Positions 1 through 6,463 of a stretch of 10,726 nucleotides of DNA are shown in pieces. Numbering within the stretch: the stretch's first letter is position 1; each line of letters opens with the position of its first letter. The DNA comes from an uncultured Actinomycetes bacterium (GTDB lineage Bacteria; Actinomycetota; Actinomycetes; S36-B12; UBA5976): assembly GCA_937896305.1 (NCBI GenBank), contig CALBND010000123.1, forward strand, positions 1 to 10,726, in the 5' to 3' direction. The translations under genes were made by a program, and so were the position numbers. Under the pieces are notes generated by a model. That model had not been told where the DNA came from. It made no database searches and saw only the letters and a list, made by a program, of their open reading frames with translations.

Positions 1-1049
1 ATATCGGATACTAAAGTTCCTAAAGATCCAGGTTTATCTTTGATTCTAATTCTTAAAGTTAAATATCTTCCTGCAACTGCCAAACCAGATTGCATAATTC
101 TTTCTAACAAAATGGGATCAATGTTGCCACCAGATAAAACTAATCCTACTGGGCCAGAAAAATATTTAGGATTTTTAATAAATGCTGCAGCTGCCACTGC
201 CCCACCTGGTTCAACTAAAAGTTTGCCTCGCTCCAAAGTTTGTAGTATCGCAATCGCAATATCATTTTCACTCACTGTTACAACTTCATCCACATAATCT
301 TGAATAATTGCAAATGGAATATCACCAGGTTTACCAACAGCAATGCCATCAGCCATTGTGGACATTGATTGCAATGCAACTGGTTTACCTGCTTTAAGAG
401 ATGGTGGGTATGCGGCAGCGTTTTCTGCTTGTACCCCAATTATTTTTATTTTCGGATTCAATTCTTTTAACGCTAAAGCACTACCAGCAAGTAATCCTCC
501 ACCACCAGTACAAACTACAACTGTTTCTAATTCTGGATGTTCGGCAAAAATTTCTAAACCAACAGTTCCTTGTCCCGCAACAATATGTGGGTGATCAAAT
601 GGTGAAACAAAAAAAGCACCAGTTTTTTCTGCTTCTTCTTTTGCAGCTTGCAAGGCGATATCAATTGTTTCACCAGCAAATTTAACTTCAGCTCCATAAC
701 CTCTTGTGGCAACAACTTTAGGAATCGAGGCACTAATGGGCATATAAACAGTTGCTTTAATTCCAAGTAACTGTGCTGCAAGGGCGACTCCTTGACCATG
801 ATTTCCAGCACTTGCTGCAATTACACCTTTACTTCTAATTTCTTTTGGTAATTGCGAAATTAAGTTATATGCACCACGTATTTTGAAGGAACCTGCTCTT
901 TGTAAATTTTCTGGTTTTAAATAAACTGGACTTTCAATTTGTCTTTCTAACCAACCAGCATTAATCATCACAGTTGGACGAACTATTCCTTGCAAACGTT
1001 GACTTGCTTCCTGAATATCTTTTAGGGAAACCAAATGTTTGTTTGACAA
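1..1049 (-). CDS. ilvA: Threonine ammonia-lyase (threonine dehydratase), 3' end cut by window
   Basis: PLP enzyme that deaminates threonine to 2-oxobutanoate and ammonia, the first step toward isoleucine (or threonine catabolism). The minus strand reads open for 349 codons to the window edge. The PLP lysine lies in GSFKIRGAY (K56), followed by the substrate loop SAGNHGQG (80-87), a glycine-rich phosphate loop CTGGGGLLAG (about 178-187) and SGGNID (about 307-312). From about residue 328 the sequence RYLTLRIRIKDKPGSLG begins a C-terminal ACT domain, so this is the roughly 400-residue ACT-containing type, which suggests feedback control. The start is taken as TTG at 1049, because an in-frame stop lies 24 bases upstream (1073-1071). 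AAAGGA lies 14 nt before this TTG, which is long; an ATT at 1058 would sit closer to it and a second TTG lies at 1034. Serine dehydratase activity cannot be excluded. Confidence 0.93.
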   Translation of the reverse strand, partial: MSNKHLVSLKDIQEASQRLQGIVRPTVMINAGWLERQIESPVYLKPENLQRAGSFKIRGAYNLISQLPKEIRSKGVIAASAGNHGQGVALAAQLLGIKATVYMPISASIPKVVATRGYGAEVKFAGETIDIALQAAKEEAEKTGAFFVSPFDHPHIVAGQGTVGLEIFAEHPELETVVVCTGGGGLLAGSALALKELNPKIKIIGVQAENAAAYPPSLKAGKPVALQSMSTMADGIAVGKPGDIPFAIIQDYVDEVVTVSENDIAIAILQTLERGKLLVEPGGAVAAAAFIKNPKYFSGPVGLVLSGGNIDPILLERIMQSGLAVAGRYLTLRIRIKDKPGSLGTLVSD

Positions 1050-1139
1050 TTGTTTAATCCAGTTCCTTTGTTAAAAGCTGACAGTAAATAGCCTATCTGG
1101 AAATATTTCTTTTAACCATGCTTTAGGCTTGGCTATACC
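1050..1139. promoter_or_regulatory. Divergent promoter region between ilvA and MFS gene
   Basis: This 90-base gap separates two divergently read genes, so it must hold both promoters. A TAGGCT hexamer fitting the actinobacterial -10 pattern TAnnnT lies on the plus strand at 1124-1129, ten bases before the MFS start. The same hexamer lies on the minus strand at 1095-1090, which would give ilvA a leader of about 35 nt. No good TTGACA-like -35 box is visible for either. Assignment is by pattern only. Confidence 0.35.
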
Positions 1140-2393
1140 GTGACTCTGATAAAAAATTTAGGTCGAAATATTCGACAAACCCCATGGCTTCGAGGATTAC
1201 CCAACGAAGTTGCAGTGATTTCTTTAATTGCATTTTTTGTCGCAATTGGTTTTGGCATCGTTGCCCCAGCTATTCCAGTATTTGCCAGATCCTTTGGAGT
1301 TAGTGCTCTGGCAGCAAGCTCCATAGTTTCAGTTTTTGCCTTTATGAGATTTGCGTGTGCCCCTTTAGCAGGGTTTTGGGTTAATAGATTTGGGGAAAGA
1401 TTTGTTTTAACCACAGGTTTACTGCTGGTAAGTATTTCTAGTTTTCTAGCCGGTTTCTCCAATGATTTTAAACATTTAATTATCTTGCGAGGTGCTGGCG
1501 GATTAGGTAGCACAATGTTTACTGTTTCGGCTTTTGCTCTGCTGTTAAGAATTGTGAAACCTGATCAAAGAGGTAGAGCTGCATCTGCCTATCAAGGCGG
1601 ATTTTTAGTTGGCGGTTTAGCAGGACCAGCAGTTGGTGGAATTGTTATTTCAATTTCACTTCGCGCACCATTTTTTGTTTACGCCACGACACTTTTAGCA
1701 GCAGCTGCTGCTTCAGCATTTTTACTCGGTAGTCACGATAAAACAAAAATAGAAGAAAAAATTAAATATAAAACTTCTGAATCATTAAGACTTTTTGGTA
1801 CAGCATTAAAAAATAGGGCCTATAGAGCTGCCCTAAGTGTGAATTTAACAACTGGATTTGTTTCTTTTGGTATTAGATCTTCCATAATTCCAATATTTGT
1901 TGTGGAAGGTTTGAAACAAAGTCCATCACTTATAGGTTTTGGTTTCTTAGCAACAAGTATTACGCAAGCTTCGTTTCTTTCCCTTGCTGGAAGATCAACT
2001 GATTCGCGGGGCAGAAAACCTTCCATGATTCTTGGCACAAGTGCATTATTTATTTCAATTATTGTTTTGGTTTTAATTCAAACTCCGATTGGATATATAA
2101 GTTCCATGGCAATAGCTGGAATAGGTGCAGCATTTATGGGAGCTGCTCCTGCTGCAGTAATTGGTGATGTCACCGGTGGAAAAAAGAGTGGACCAGTTGT
2201 GGCAGCTTTTCAAATGACAAGTGATTTAGGTTCAATCATTGGCCCAATTGTGGCTGGATCATTAGTTGATTCCTTAGGTTTTGGTTGGGCTTTCATGACT
2301 GGAGCAGCAGTATCGAGCATGGCAATCTTCTTTGCCATCTTGATGCCTGAGACAAAACCACGAGAAATAGATAGCACTAAATCTAATAAGTAA
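1140..2393 (+). CDS. MFS transporter, probable drug/metabolite efflux type (12 TM)
   Basis: A 417-residue inner-membrane protein of the Major Facilitator Superfamily. Hydrophobic segments fit 12 membrane helices in two halves, with a hydrophilic lysine-rich central loop around residues 200-225. The helix 2-3 loop has a motif-A-like GFWVNRFGER and the matching loop in the second half has GRSTDSRGRKP. The first copy carries Asn where the usual motif has Asp. The GPAVGG stretch near residues 160-167 resembles the motif-C proline/glycine region of antiporters, favouring proton-coupled export, but the substrate cannot be told from sequence. The start is GTG at 1140; there is no Shine-Dalgarno sequence, so translation may be leaderless or nearly so. 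It is followed 42 bases later by msrA, which seems to have its own promoter. Confidence 0.88.
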   Translation: MTLIKNLGRNIRQTPWLRGLPNEVAVISLIAFFVAIGFGIVAPAIPVFARSFGVSALAASSIVSVFAFMRFACAPLAGFWVNRFGERFVLTTGLLLVSISSFLAGFSNDFKHLIILRGAGGLGSTMFTVSAFALLLRIVKPDQRGRAASAYQGGFLVGGLAGPAVGGIVISISLRAPFFVYATTLLAAAAASAFLLGSHDKTKIEEKIKYKTSESLRLFGTALKNRAYRAALSVNLTTGFVSFGIRSSIIPIFVVEGLKQSPSLIGFGFLATSITQASFLSLAGRSTDSRGRKPSMILGTSALFISIIVLVLIQTPIGYISSMAIAGIGAAFMGAAPAAVIGDVTGGKKSGPVVAAFQMTSDLGSIIGPIVAGSLVDSLGFGWAFMTGAAVSSMAIFFAILMPETKPREIDSTKSNK

Positions 2394-2423
2394 TTCCGAT
2401 AGTGCAGATTAATTAAAACTGTT

Positions 2424-2429
2424 TAGACT
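2424..2429 (+). promoter_or_regulatory. Probable -10 box of a leaderless msrA transcript
   Basis: TAGACT fits TAnnnT and ends six bases before the msrA ATG at 2436, placing the transcription start at or next to the start codon. No ribosome binding site precedes the ATG, which supports a leaderless message. No convincing -35 element is seen. Confidence 0.5.
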
Positions 2430-2435
2430 AGTTAT

Positions 2436-2954
2436 ATGAATGAAACAGCATATTTCGCACTCGGATGCTTTTGGGGTGCTGACCGAAGATTTTGGCAAAC
2501 CGATGGAGTTATTGAAACTTCAGTGGGATACATGGGTGGAGTAAAAGAAAACCCAAGTTATGAATTAGTTTGCACAGGAACCACAAGACATGCCGAAACA
2601 GTCAAAGTAATTTTTGATCCAGCACTTGTTAGTTATAGAAAACTTTTAGAAATGTTTTGGACAATTCATGATCCAACACAAGGTAACCGCCAAGGAAATG
2701 ACATTGGATCTCAATATCGAAGTGCTGTTTTCTACACTTCTGAAAGTCAACAAGCTGAAGCTATTTTAACTAAAGATATTTATGAAAAAGAAATTCTTGC
2801 CCAGGGCTTTGATTCAATCACTACTGAAATCATTCCTGCTACTGATCATGTTTATTTTGAAGCAGAAGATTATCATCAAAAATATTTAAAAAAGAATCCA
2901 AATGGTTATGACTGCCATGCCAGAACTGGTGTTTTATTTCCTGTAACTGTTTAA
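2436..2954 (+). CDS. msrA: Peptide-methionine (S)-S-oxide reductase MsrA
   Basis: Cytoplasmic repair enzyme that reduces the S epimer of methionine sulfoxide, free or in proteins, using thioredoxin-type reductant. The family active site GCFWG is at residues 10-14 with catalytic Cys11. Other family blocks are visible: SVGYMGG, the stretch around FWTIHDPTQGNRQGNDIGSQYRS and the AEDYHQKY region. A C-terminal Cys160 in YDCHARTG is the likely resolving cysteine. The length of 172 residues is normal for a single-domain MsrA; there is no fused MsrB domain. The start ATG lacks a Shine-Dalgarno sequence and sits just after a -10-like hexamer. A strong hairpin follows the stop immediately. Confidence 0.96.
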   Translation: MNETAYFALGCFWGADRRFWQTDGVIETSVGYMGGVKENPSYELVCTGTTRHAETVKVIFDPALVSYRKLLEMFWTIHDPTQGNRQGNDIGSQYRSAVFYTSESQQAEAILTKDIYEKEILAQGFDSITTEIIPATDHVYFEAEDYHQKYLKKNPNGYDCHARTGVLFPVTV

Positions 2955-3001
2955 ATAAAAAATAGACCTGGTAAAAAATTTCACCAGGTCTATTTTTTAT
3001 T
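2954..3001. terminator. Bidirectional intrinsic terminator between msrA and the Bax1-I gene
   Basis: A perfect inverted repeat pairs 2954-2972 with 2983-3001 around a ten-base loop. The core stem is ATAGACCTGGT/ACCAGGTCTAT, flanked by an A-run on the left and a T-run on the right. Read from either strand this gives a stem followed by a U-tract. It lies between convergent genes: msrA ends at 2954 and the minus-strand gene ends at 3008. Confidence 0.93.
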
Positions 3002-3007
3002 AATTAA

Positions 3008-3838
3008 TTAATCTCTTCTGCCTGCAAGAATTGCAAAGAGTCTTAGTAACTCAAGATATAACCAAACCAAAGTCATGGTTAAACCAAAAGCTAATCTCCA
3101 TGATTCTTTTTCTGGCAAATTCATTGTTACTGCAGTTCTAATAGCTTGGAAATCAAGCATCAGTGTGAAAGAGGCAAGGCCAACACCAAATAGTGCTAAC
3201 AAAATTCCTAATCCACCAACACCATAAAAGCCCCAACCATTTCCAACACCCATAAACATTGCAATCAAGGAAATGACAGCTATGACTAAGTAAGAAACCA
3301 TGGCCACCATCATTAACCTGATGAACTTGGCATCAACTTTGATGATTCCTGATTTGAATAAGAAGAGCATGGTGGCAAATGCGATAACTGTGCACATCAC
3401 AGTATTGCCAACAATGTTTGTGTTTTCTCCAAAATAATTTTGGTACAAGTTACTTATGCCACCAACAAAAACACCTTGAGTTAGGCCATAAATCATAACT
3501 AGACCTGGGGAAACGTTCTTTTTGAAAGTGTTTACTAAACCTAAAACAATTCCTGCAATTGCAGCACCAATTGTTAGAGCAGGTGTCATCCAGCCAATGG
3601 CAGCACCAATAAGCAATAGTCCCAACATCGTGATTGATTTCATAATCACGTCATCCATAGTGACAATGCGTTGTCCTGGGCTTGCTGGATTTAAACCAGA
3701 AAAAGTTTTATCTGTTGAAGTTTCAACAGGTGTTGATGTTATGACAGTGTCGTCATAATTTCTAGTGTTATTTCCTAACACCGATCCTGGTTTTTGAAAG
3801 TCGGCGTAGCGACGAATAACCGGGTTTCTAGATTCCAT
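3008..3838 (-). CDS. Bax inhibitor-1/YetJ-like integral membrane protein
   Basis: A 276-residue protein of the actinobacterial Bax1-I/YccA-like group. Residues 1-60 are polar and predicted cytoplasmic, then about seven membrane helices fill 65-272. A late helix carries TLMLDF with Asp229; acidic residues at comparable sites in the characterised homologue YetJ act in pH-dependent calcium leak, but this function is only inferred here. The C-terminal block SWRLAFGLTMTLVWLYLELLRL is typical of the family. Upstream, GAGAGGA lies about 12 bases before the ATG, with a tiny open frame ATG-ATT-ACT-TAA between them that overlaps the start as TAATG. The gene lies 44 bases downstream of the EamA gene on the same strand, so the two may be cotranscribed. 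Physiological role is uncertain. Confidence 0.85.
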   Translation of the reverse strand: MESRNPVIRRYADFQKPGSVLGNNTRNYDDTVITSTPVETSTDKTFSGLNPASPGQRIVTMDDVIMKSITMLGLLLIGAAIGWMTPALTIGAAIAGIVLGLVNTFKKNVSPGLVMIYGLTQGVFVGGISNLYQNYFGENTNIVGNTVMCTVIAFATMLFLFKSGIIKVDAKFIRLMMVAMVSYLVIAVISLIAMFMGVGNGWGFYGVGGLGILLALFGVGLASFTLMLDFQAIRTAVTMNLPEKESWRLAFGLTMTLVWLYLELLRLFAILAGRRD

Positions 3839-3882
3839 TAAGTAATCATTCCTCTCAGGTTTAGGGGAAACAAAATTTCCTC

Positions 3883-4776
3883 TTATTTCAAAGTAACATG
3901 TTTCTCATCACCGCGCGTGCCAACATAAAGGCTAAGCACAACAATTAGCCCGCCTAGTGCCTGGATTGGGGTGGGCAGGCCTCTGCCCAGTAACCCTCCA
4001 AAGCCGATACCAACAATTGGAATGGCGTTTAGGGCTAGGGCTGAATATTTGGTTGCCACCAAAGAAGAGGCGTAGTTGAAAAGAATAAACGGAAGAGCTG
4101 CGCCAAATAAACCAGAACAAAAGGCAGCTAGCCAATACTTCATCTCAATTGAATTACTTTCAGGAAAATTAGAGCCACTAAGCACAAATATTATGAAAGC
4201 AAAGATTGTGCCAACAAAAAGCTGCCCAAATACTAAATCAACCACATTGTCTCTAGCAGCATAAATTCTTGCAACAACTACATAGAGGGAGGCAAAAATT
4301 GCTGCGAGTGTGAAAGCAAATACGCCAAACCAAGAATCTTCTCCACCACTTCTTACTTCAGACACTGCTACGACAACTCCCCCAAAACCTAAAATTATAG
4401 AAAAAATCATGCGAGGTGAAATAAATTCCTTCAAGAACACAGCACCAATAATTGCTACAAAAAAGACTTCACTGGCCATCACGATCAATCCTGTAGAAAC
4501 TGTGCCACGAGAATATCCAATGTTGCCAAATAAATATGTAAATCCGGGCTCTAAAAGTCCTAGCGCTGCGGCCAATTTCCAATTAATTTTTAGCTTCCTT
4601 CTTCGCCAAGCAAGAAATATAGCTACTATTAAAAACCCAAAACCAATTTCAAGCACTAATAATTGACTAACTGCAAAGGCATCCAAGGCCATGTCAGCAA
4701 ATGGATTGCCCAGTCCCCAAGAAATCATTGCCAATATCAATGCTAAAAATCCGCGCCTGGAGTAATTGGTGCTCAT
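3883..4776 (-). CDS. EamA/DMT-superfamily permease
   Basis: A 297-residue inner-membrane protein with about ten hydrophobic helices in two similar halves, as in EamA (DUF6) transporters of the drug/metabolite superfamily. Recognisable features are MISWGLGNPF in the first helix and the repeat-type segments LLEPGFTYLFGNIGY and AALPFILFNYAS, which resemble each other at equivalent places in the two halves. These proteins export metabolites or amino acids; the substrate is not predictable. An upstream ATG at 4824 would add 16 residues, and another ATG at 4782 would add two. I prefer ATG at 4776 because a TAGCCT hexamer sits seven bases before it and no ribosome site precedes any of the candidates. 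The H1-like gene diverges from it across a 174-base gap. Confidence 0.85.
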   Translation of the reverse strand: MSTNYSRRGFLALILAMISWGLGNPFADMALDAFAVSQLLVLEIGFGFLIVAIFLAWRRRKLKINWKLAAALGLLEPGFTYLFGNIGYSRGTVSTGLIVMASEVFFVAIIGAVFLKEFISPRMIFSIILGFGGVVVAVSEVRSGGEDSWFGVFAFTLAAIFASLYVVVARIYAARDNVVDLVFGQLFVGTIFAFIIFVLSGSNFPESNSIEMKYWLAAFCSGLFGAALPFILFNYASSLVATKYSALALNAIPIVGIGFGGLLGRGLPTPIQALGGLIVVLSLYVGTRGDEKHVTLK

Positions 4777-4783
4777 GGGCATC

Positions 4784-4789
4784 AGGCTA
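4784..4789 (-). promoter_or_regulatory. Probable -10 box of a leaderless EamA transcript
   Basis: On the minus strand TAGCCT fits TAnnnT and ends seven bases before ATG 4776. This spacing would start the transcript at the start codon. It also argues against the longer start at 4824, since transcription would begin inside that reading frame. Confidence 0.48.
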
Positions 4790-4792
4790 GGG

Positions 4793-4842
4793 CAGTAACT
4801 CAAACACAAAAACTTCCCTCGCATAAATCACACCAGTAACTC
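4793..4842. repeat. Nine-base direct repeat in the EamA/H1-like divergent region
   Basis: CAGTAACTC occurs at 4793-4801 and again at 4834-4842, 41 bases apart start to start, or about four helical turns. The first copy lies directly upstream of the EamA -10 candidate, where a regulator could act. Two copies of a nine-mer could be chance. Confidence 0.3.
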
Positions 4843-4855
4843 CAGAAAACCTGAA

Positions 4856-4868
4856 TTTTGTTACAAAA
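4856..4868. promoter_or_regulatory. Perfect 13-base palindrome upstream of the H1-like gene
   Basis: TTTTGTTACAAAA is perfectly symmetrical around its central base. It sits in the divergent control region 82 bases before the H1-like start and 79 bases before the EamA start. It looks like a dimeric repressor or activator site, but no cognate regulator is encoded nearby. Confidence 0.35.
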
Positions 4869-4941
4869 AATATGGGTGCTGGTTGGCTATTGTGGGGTAA
4901 GTCGTGCAAGAATATTGAAAGTAATTCATCCCACCCCGTAC

Positions 4942-4946
4942 GGAGG
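4942..4946 (+). promoter_or_regulatory. Ribosome binding site that fixes the H1-like start
   Basis: GGAGG lies four bases before GTG 4951. It supports this GTG over a longer reading frame from TTG 4858, whose extra 31 residues are not lysine-rich and have no ribosome site. Confidence 0.8.
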
Positions 4947-4950
4947 ATCA

Positions 4951-5325
4951 GTGGCAGCACGTAAGAAGTCAAAAAAGAGCACTGCAAAAAAGAGTGCTAA
5001 ACGTAAGGTAGCAAAAAAACGCGTTGTTAAAAAAACAGCTCGTAAAAAAACTGCAAAACGTAAGACCGTAAAGAAGTCTTCACGTAAAAAAGCTTCAAAG
5101 AAGAAAGCTGCAAAGAAAAAAGTAGCTAAAAAATCTTCAAAAAAGAAGCCTGCCAAGAAAAAAGTAGCTAAGAAAAAGAAAGCTGCTAAGAAACCTGCAA
5201 AGAAGAAAAAAACTGCAAAGAAAAAATCTTCTAAAAAAGCAGCTACACCTAAGGTTGCAGCACCAGCTCCAACTCCAGTTGTAGAAACTCCAGCAACTGC
5301 ACCTTTCAATCCACTTAGCTGGTAA
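4951..5325 (+). CDS. Lysine-rich histone H1-like DNA-binding protein
   Basis: A 124-residue protein with about 50 lysines and 6 arginines. Residues 2 to about 97 are built of irregular four-to-six-residue units of the type AKKK, AAKK, SSKK and PAKK, like the tails of eukaryotic histone H1 and of mycobacterial HupB. There is no HU fold in front, so this is a tail-only protein, probably disordered and binding DNA or RNA non-specifically through charge. The last 25 or so residues change abruptly to Ala/Pro/Thr-rich sequence with one Glu and end in PFNPLSW. A GTG start with a strong GGAGG suggests active translation. The low-complexity, lysine-coding DNA gives a long open frame on the opposite strand that I consider an artefact. 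A role in nucleoid packing is inferred from composition alone. Confidence 0.8.
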   Translation: MAARKKSKKSTAKKSAKRKVAKKRVVKKTARKKTAKRKTVKKSSRKKASKKKAAKKKVAKKSSKKKPAKKKVAKKKKAAKKPAKKKKTAKKKSSKKAATPKVAAPAPTPVVETPATAPFNPLSW

Positions 5326-5355
5326 TTAAAGTTAATTAGATTGAAAATGTAATTC

Positions 5356-5391
5356 GAGGGCTGTTTCGAAAGAAATTGCGAAGCAGCCCTC
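5356..5391 (+). terminator. Hairpin after the H1-like gene, probable terminator
   Basis: GAGGGCTGTTTCG at 5356-5368 pairs with CGAAGCAGCCCTC at 5379-5391 through 13 base pairs including one G-U, with a ten-base loop. The stem is GC-rich compared with its surroundings. There is no clean U-tract after it, so it may be an actinobacterial terminator of the U-poor kind, an mRNA-stabilising 3' end, or a leader structure of the next gene, which starts 24 bases later. Confidence 0.6.
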
Positions 5392-5414
5392 ATCATTTCC
5401 AGAAAGGAAAATAA

Positions 5415-5864
5415 ATGAAAAAAAGATTAGTAGTACTAGCAGTAACTTTCTCATTTATTTTTACATTCATTCAACCTGCAAATGCATTAATGTCATTGAA
5501 AAAATGTGGGACAGACCCTTCAACTTGCACTAAAAAAGAAAATACTCAAATCTTAATTAATTTTTCTAGAAAGAATCATGCACATTACGTGAATGAACAT
5601 CAATTATTTGCGCAAGGAAAAATAAGCACAGAAAAGATGGCAGCTCGTGAATATGCAGCTGCTGAATATCTTCGCAAAAATGGCGAAAGAGCTTATGGCG
5701 ATTGTTCAACTCTTATATTGCAAATGTCAAACATATATGCTTCTCGAGCAGCTACTTATTTCCCAGAAAATCAAGTGAGTCTTCGAGCACAATTAAATGC
5801 TGAATCAGTTGTACTAGAAGATCAAATTTATGGTGTTTGTAATCAATTCAAACGTCGTTGGTAA
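5415..5864 (+). CDS. Small exported protein of unknown function
   Basis: A 149-residue protein I cannot assign to a family. Residues 1-24 form a clear Sec signal peptide: MKKR, a hydrophobic core, then PANA with likely cleavage after Ala24. The mature part of about 125 residues is mostly helical in character and has four cysteines (31, 38, 97, 142), an even number that would suit two disulfides outside the membrane. There is no lipobox, anchor helix or LPXTG-like signal, so it is probably secreted or wall-associated. AAAGGA lies six bases before the ATG. It follows the H1-like gene after a hairpin. Its stop codon directly abuts the stop of the convergent thioredoxin-fold lipoprotein gene. Confidence 0.7.
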   Translation: MKKRLVVLAVTFSFIFTFIQPANALMSLKKCGTDPSTCTKKENTQILINFSRKNHAHYVNEHQLFAQGKISTEKMAAREYAAAEYLRKNGERAYGDCSTLILQMSNIYASRAATYFPENQVSLRAQLNAESVVLEDQIYGVCNQFKRRW

Positions 5865-6443
5865 TTAATAAGAAATTAGTTTGTCATTAACTAGTTTTAT
5901 AAACTCTGTAGGATTTCCAACTGGACCGCTTATTTTGTGAATAATTTTGCCATCTTTGTCAAGTAATAAAGTAATAGGTAATCCATTAATTCCATAAATG
6001 GATCGCAAATTTCCTGCTCGATCTTGCACACTGGCAAAGGGAAGCTTCCAGGTAAAAGAGCTCTTTAAGGATTCTGCTTCATTATCCATAAAAGCAATAC
6101 CAAAAAATCCAATTTCCTTATTCAACTTGGCATAAGCAGCTTTGAATGAGCTGGCATCTTCTGCACACACCGTGCACCAAGAAGCCCAGAAACTTAAAAT
6201 CATAGGCTTATCAGTTTTGATTCCAGCAAGATTGACAAATGTGTCATGACCAAGACAAGGCAAAATTGCTGGGACTAAATCTGCTCTTGCTACATCAATT
6301 TCAATATCAGAGATGGGGCATTCTTGTGTTATGTAATTAGTTGCCTCATTAGAAATAAAGGTACCTTTAGCAGAATTGCTACTTGAACAACTTGTTATTA
6401 GAAGTGCCACCAATGGTAATAAAAATAATTTACTTTTTTTCAT
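5865..6443 (-). CDS. TlpA/ResA-like thioredoxin-fold lipoprotein
   Basis: A 192-residue exported redox protein. Residues 1-18 are a lipoprotein signal ending in LLITSC, so Cys19 would be lipidated and the domain held on the outer face of the membrane. The thioredoxin fold runs from about residue 65. FWASWCTVC holds the active pair Cys90/Cys93, and the cis-proline region GINGLPIT has Pro156. Two more cysteines at 42 and 63 precede the fold. Such proteins reduce or form disulfides in exported proteins, for example in cytochrome c assembly; no cytochrome gene is near, so the partner is unknown. The reading frame extends upstream to 6491, but that part lies in the tRNA gene; ATG 6443, just after AAGGTGG and before the signal peptide, is the real start. 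Confidence 0.88.
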   Translation of the reverse strand: MKKSKLFLLPLVALLITSCSSSNSAKGTFISNEATNYITQECPISDIEIDVARADLVPAILPCLGHDTFVNLAGIKTDKPMILSFWASWCTVCAEDASSFKAAYAKLNKEIGFFGIAFMDNEAESLKSSFTWKLPFASVQDRAGNLRSIYGINGLPITLLLDKDGKIIHKISGPVGNPTEFIKLVNDKLISY

Positions 6444-6463
6444 TTCACTTTCCACCTTATTAC

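Noticed and set aside
554..820. Minus-strand 88-codon frame within the threonine ammonia-lyase gene
   Set aside because: It is an out-of-frame shadow; the correct frame shows continuous PLP-enzyme motifs through the same DNA.
1133..1513. Minus-strand 126-codon open frame over the MFS gene start
   Set aside because: It is antisense to a clear transporter, has no family-like motif and no ribosome site.
3839..3882. Short GGAAA/TTTCC hairpin between the EamA and Bax1-I genes as a terminator
   Set aside because: Only five base pairs with no U-tract; too weak to call, and cotranscription is at least as likely.
4777..4824. Longer start for the EamA permease at 4824
   Set aside because: The added residues are not family-like, there is no ribosome site, and the best -10 candidate lies inside this stretch.
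4951..5250. Repetitive A-rich DNA considered as a CRISPR-like or tandem-repeat locus
   Set aside because: The repeats are irregular in length and follow codon boundaries of lysine-rich protein units; there are no spacers or fixed repeat units.
4926..5396. Long minus-strand open frame rich in Phe, Leu and Ala opposite the H1-like gene
   Set aside because: Lysine codons AAA/AAG read backwards as TTT/CTT, so a lysine-rich gene automatically gives an open, Phe-rich frame on the other strand. It has no ribosome site and the plus-strand gene has GGAGG plus a sensible start.
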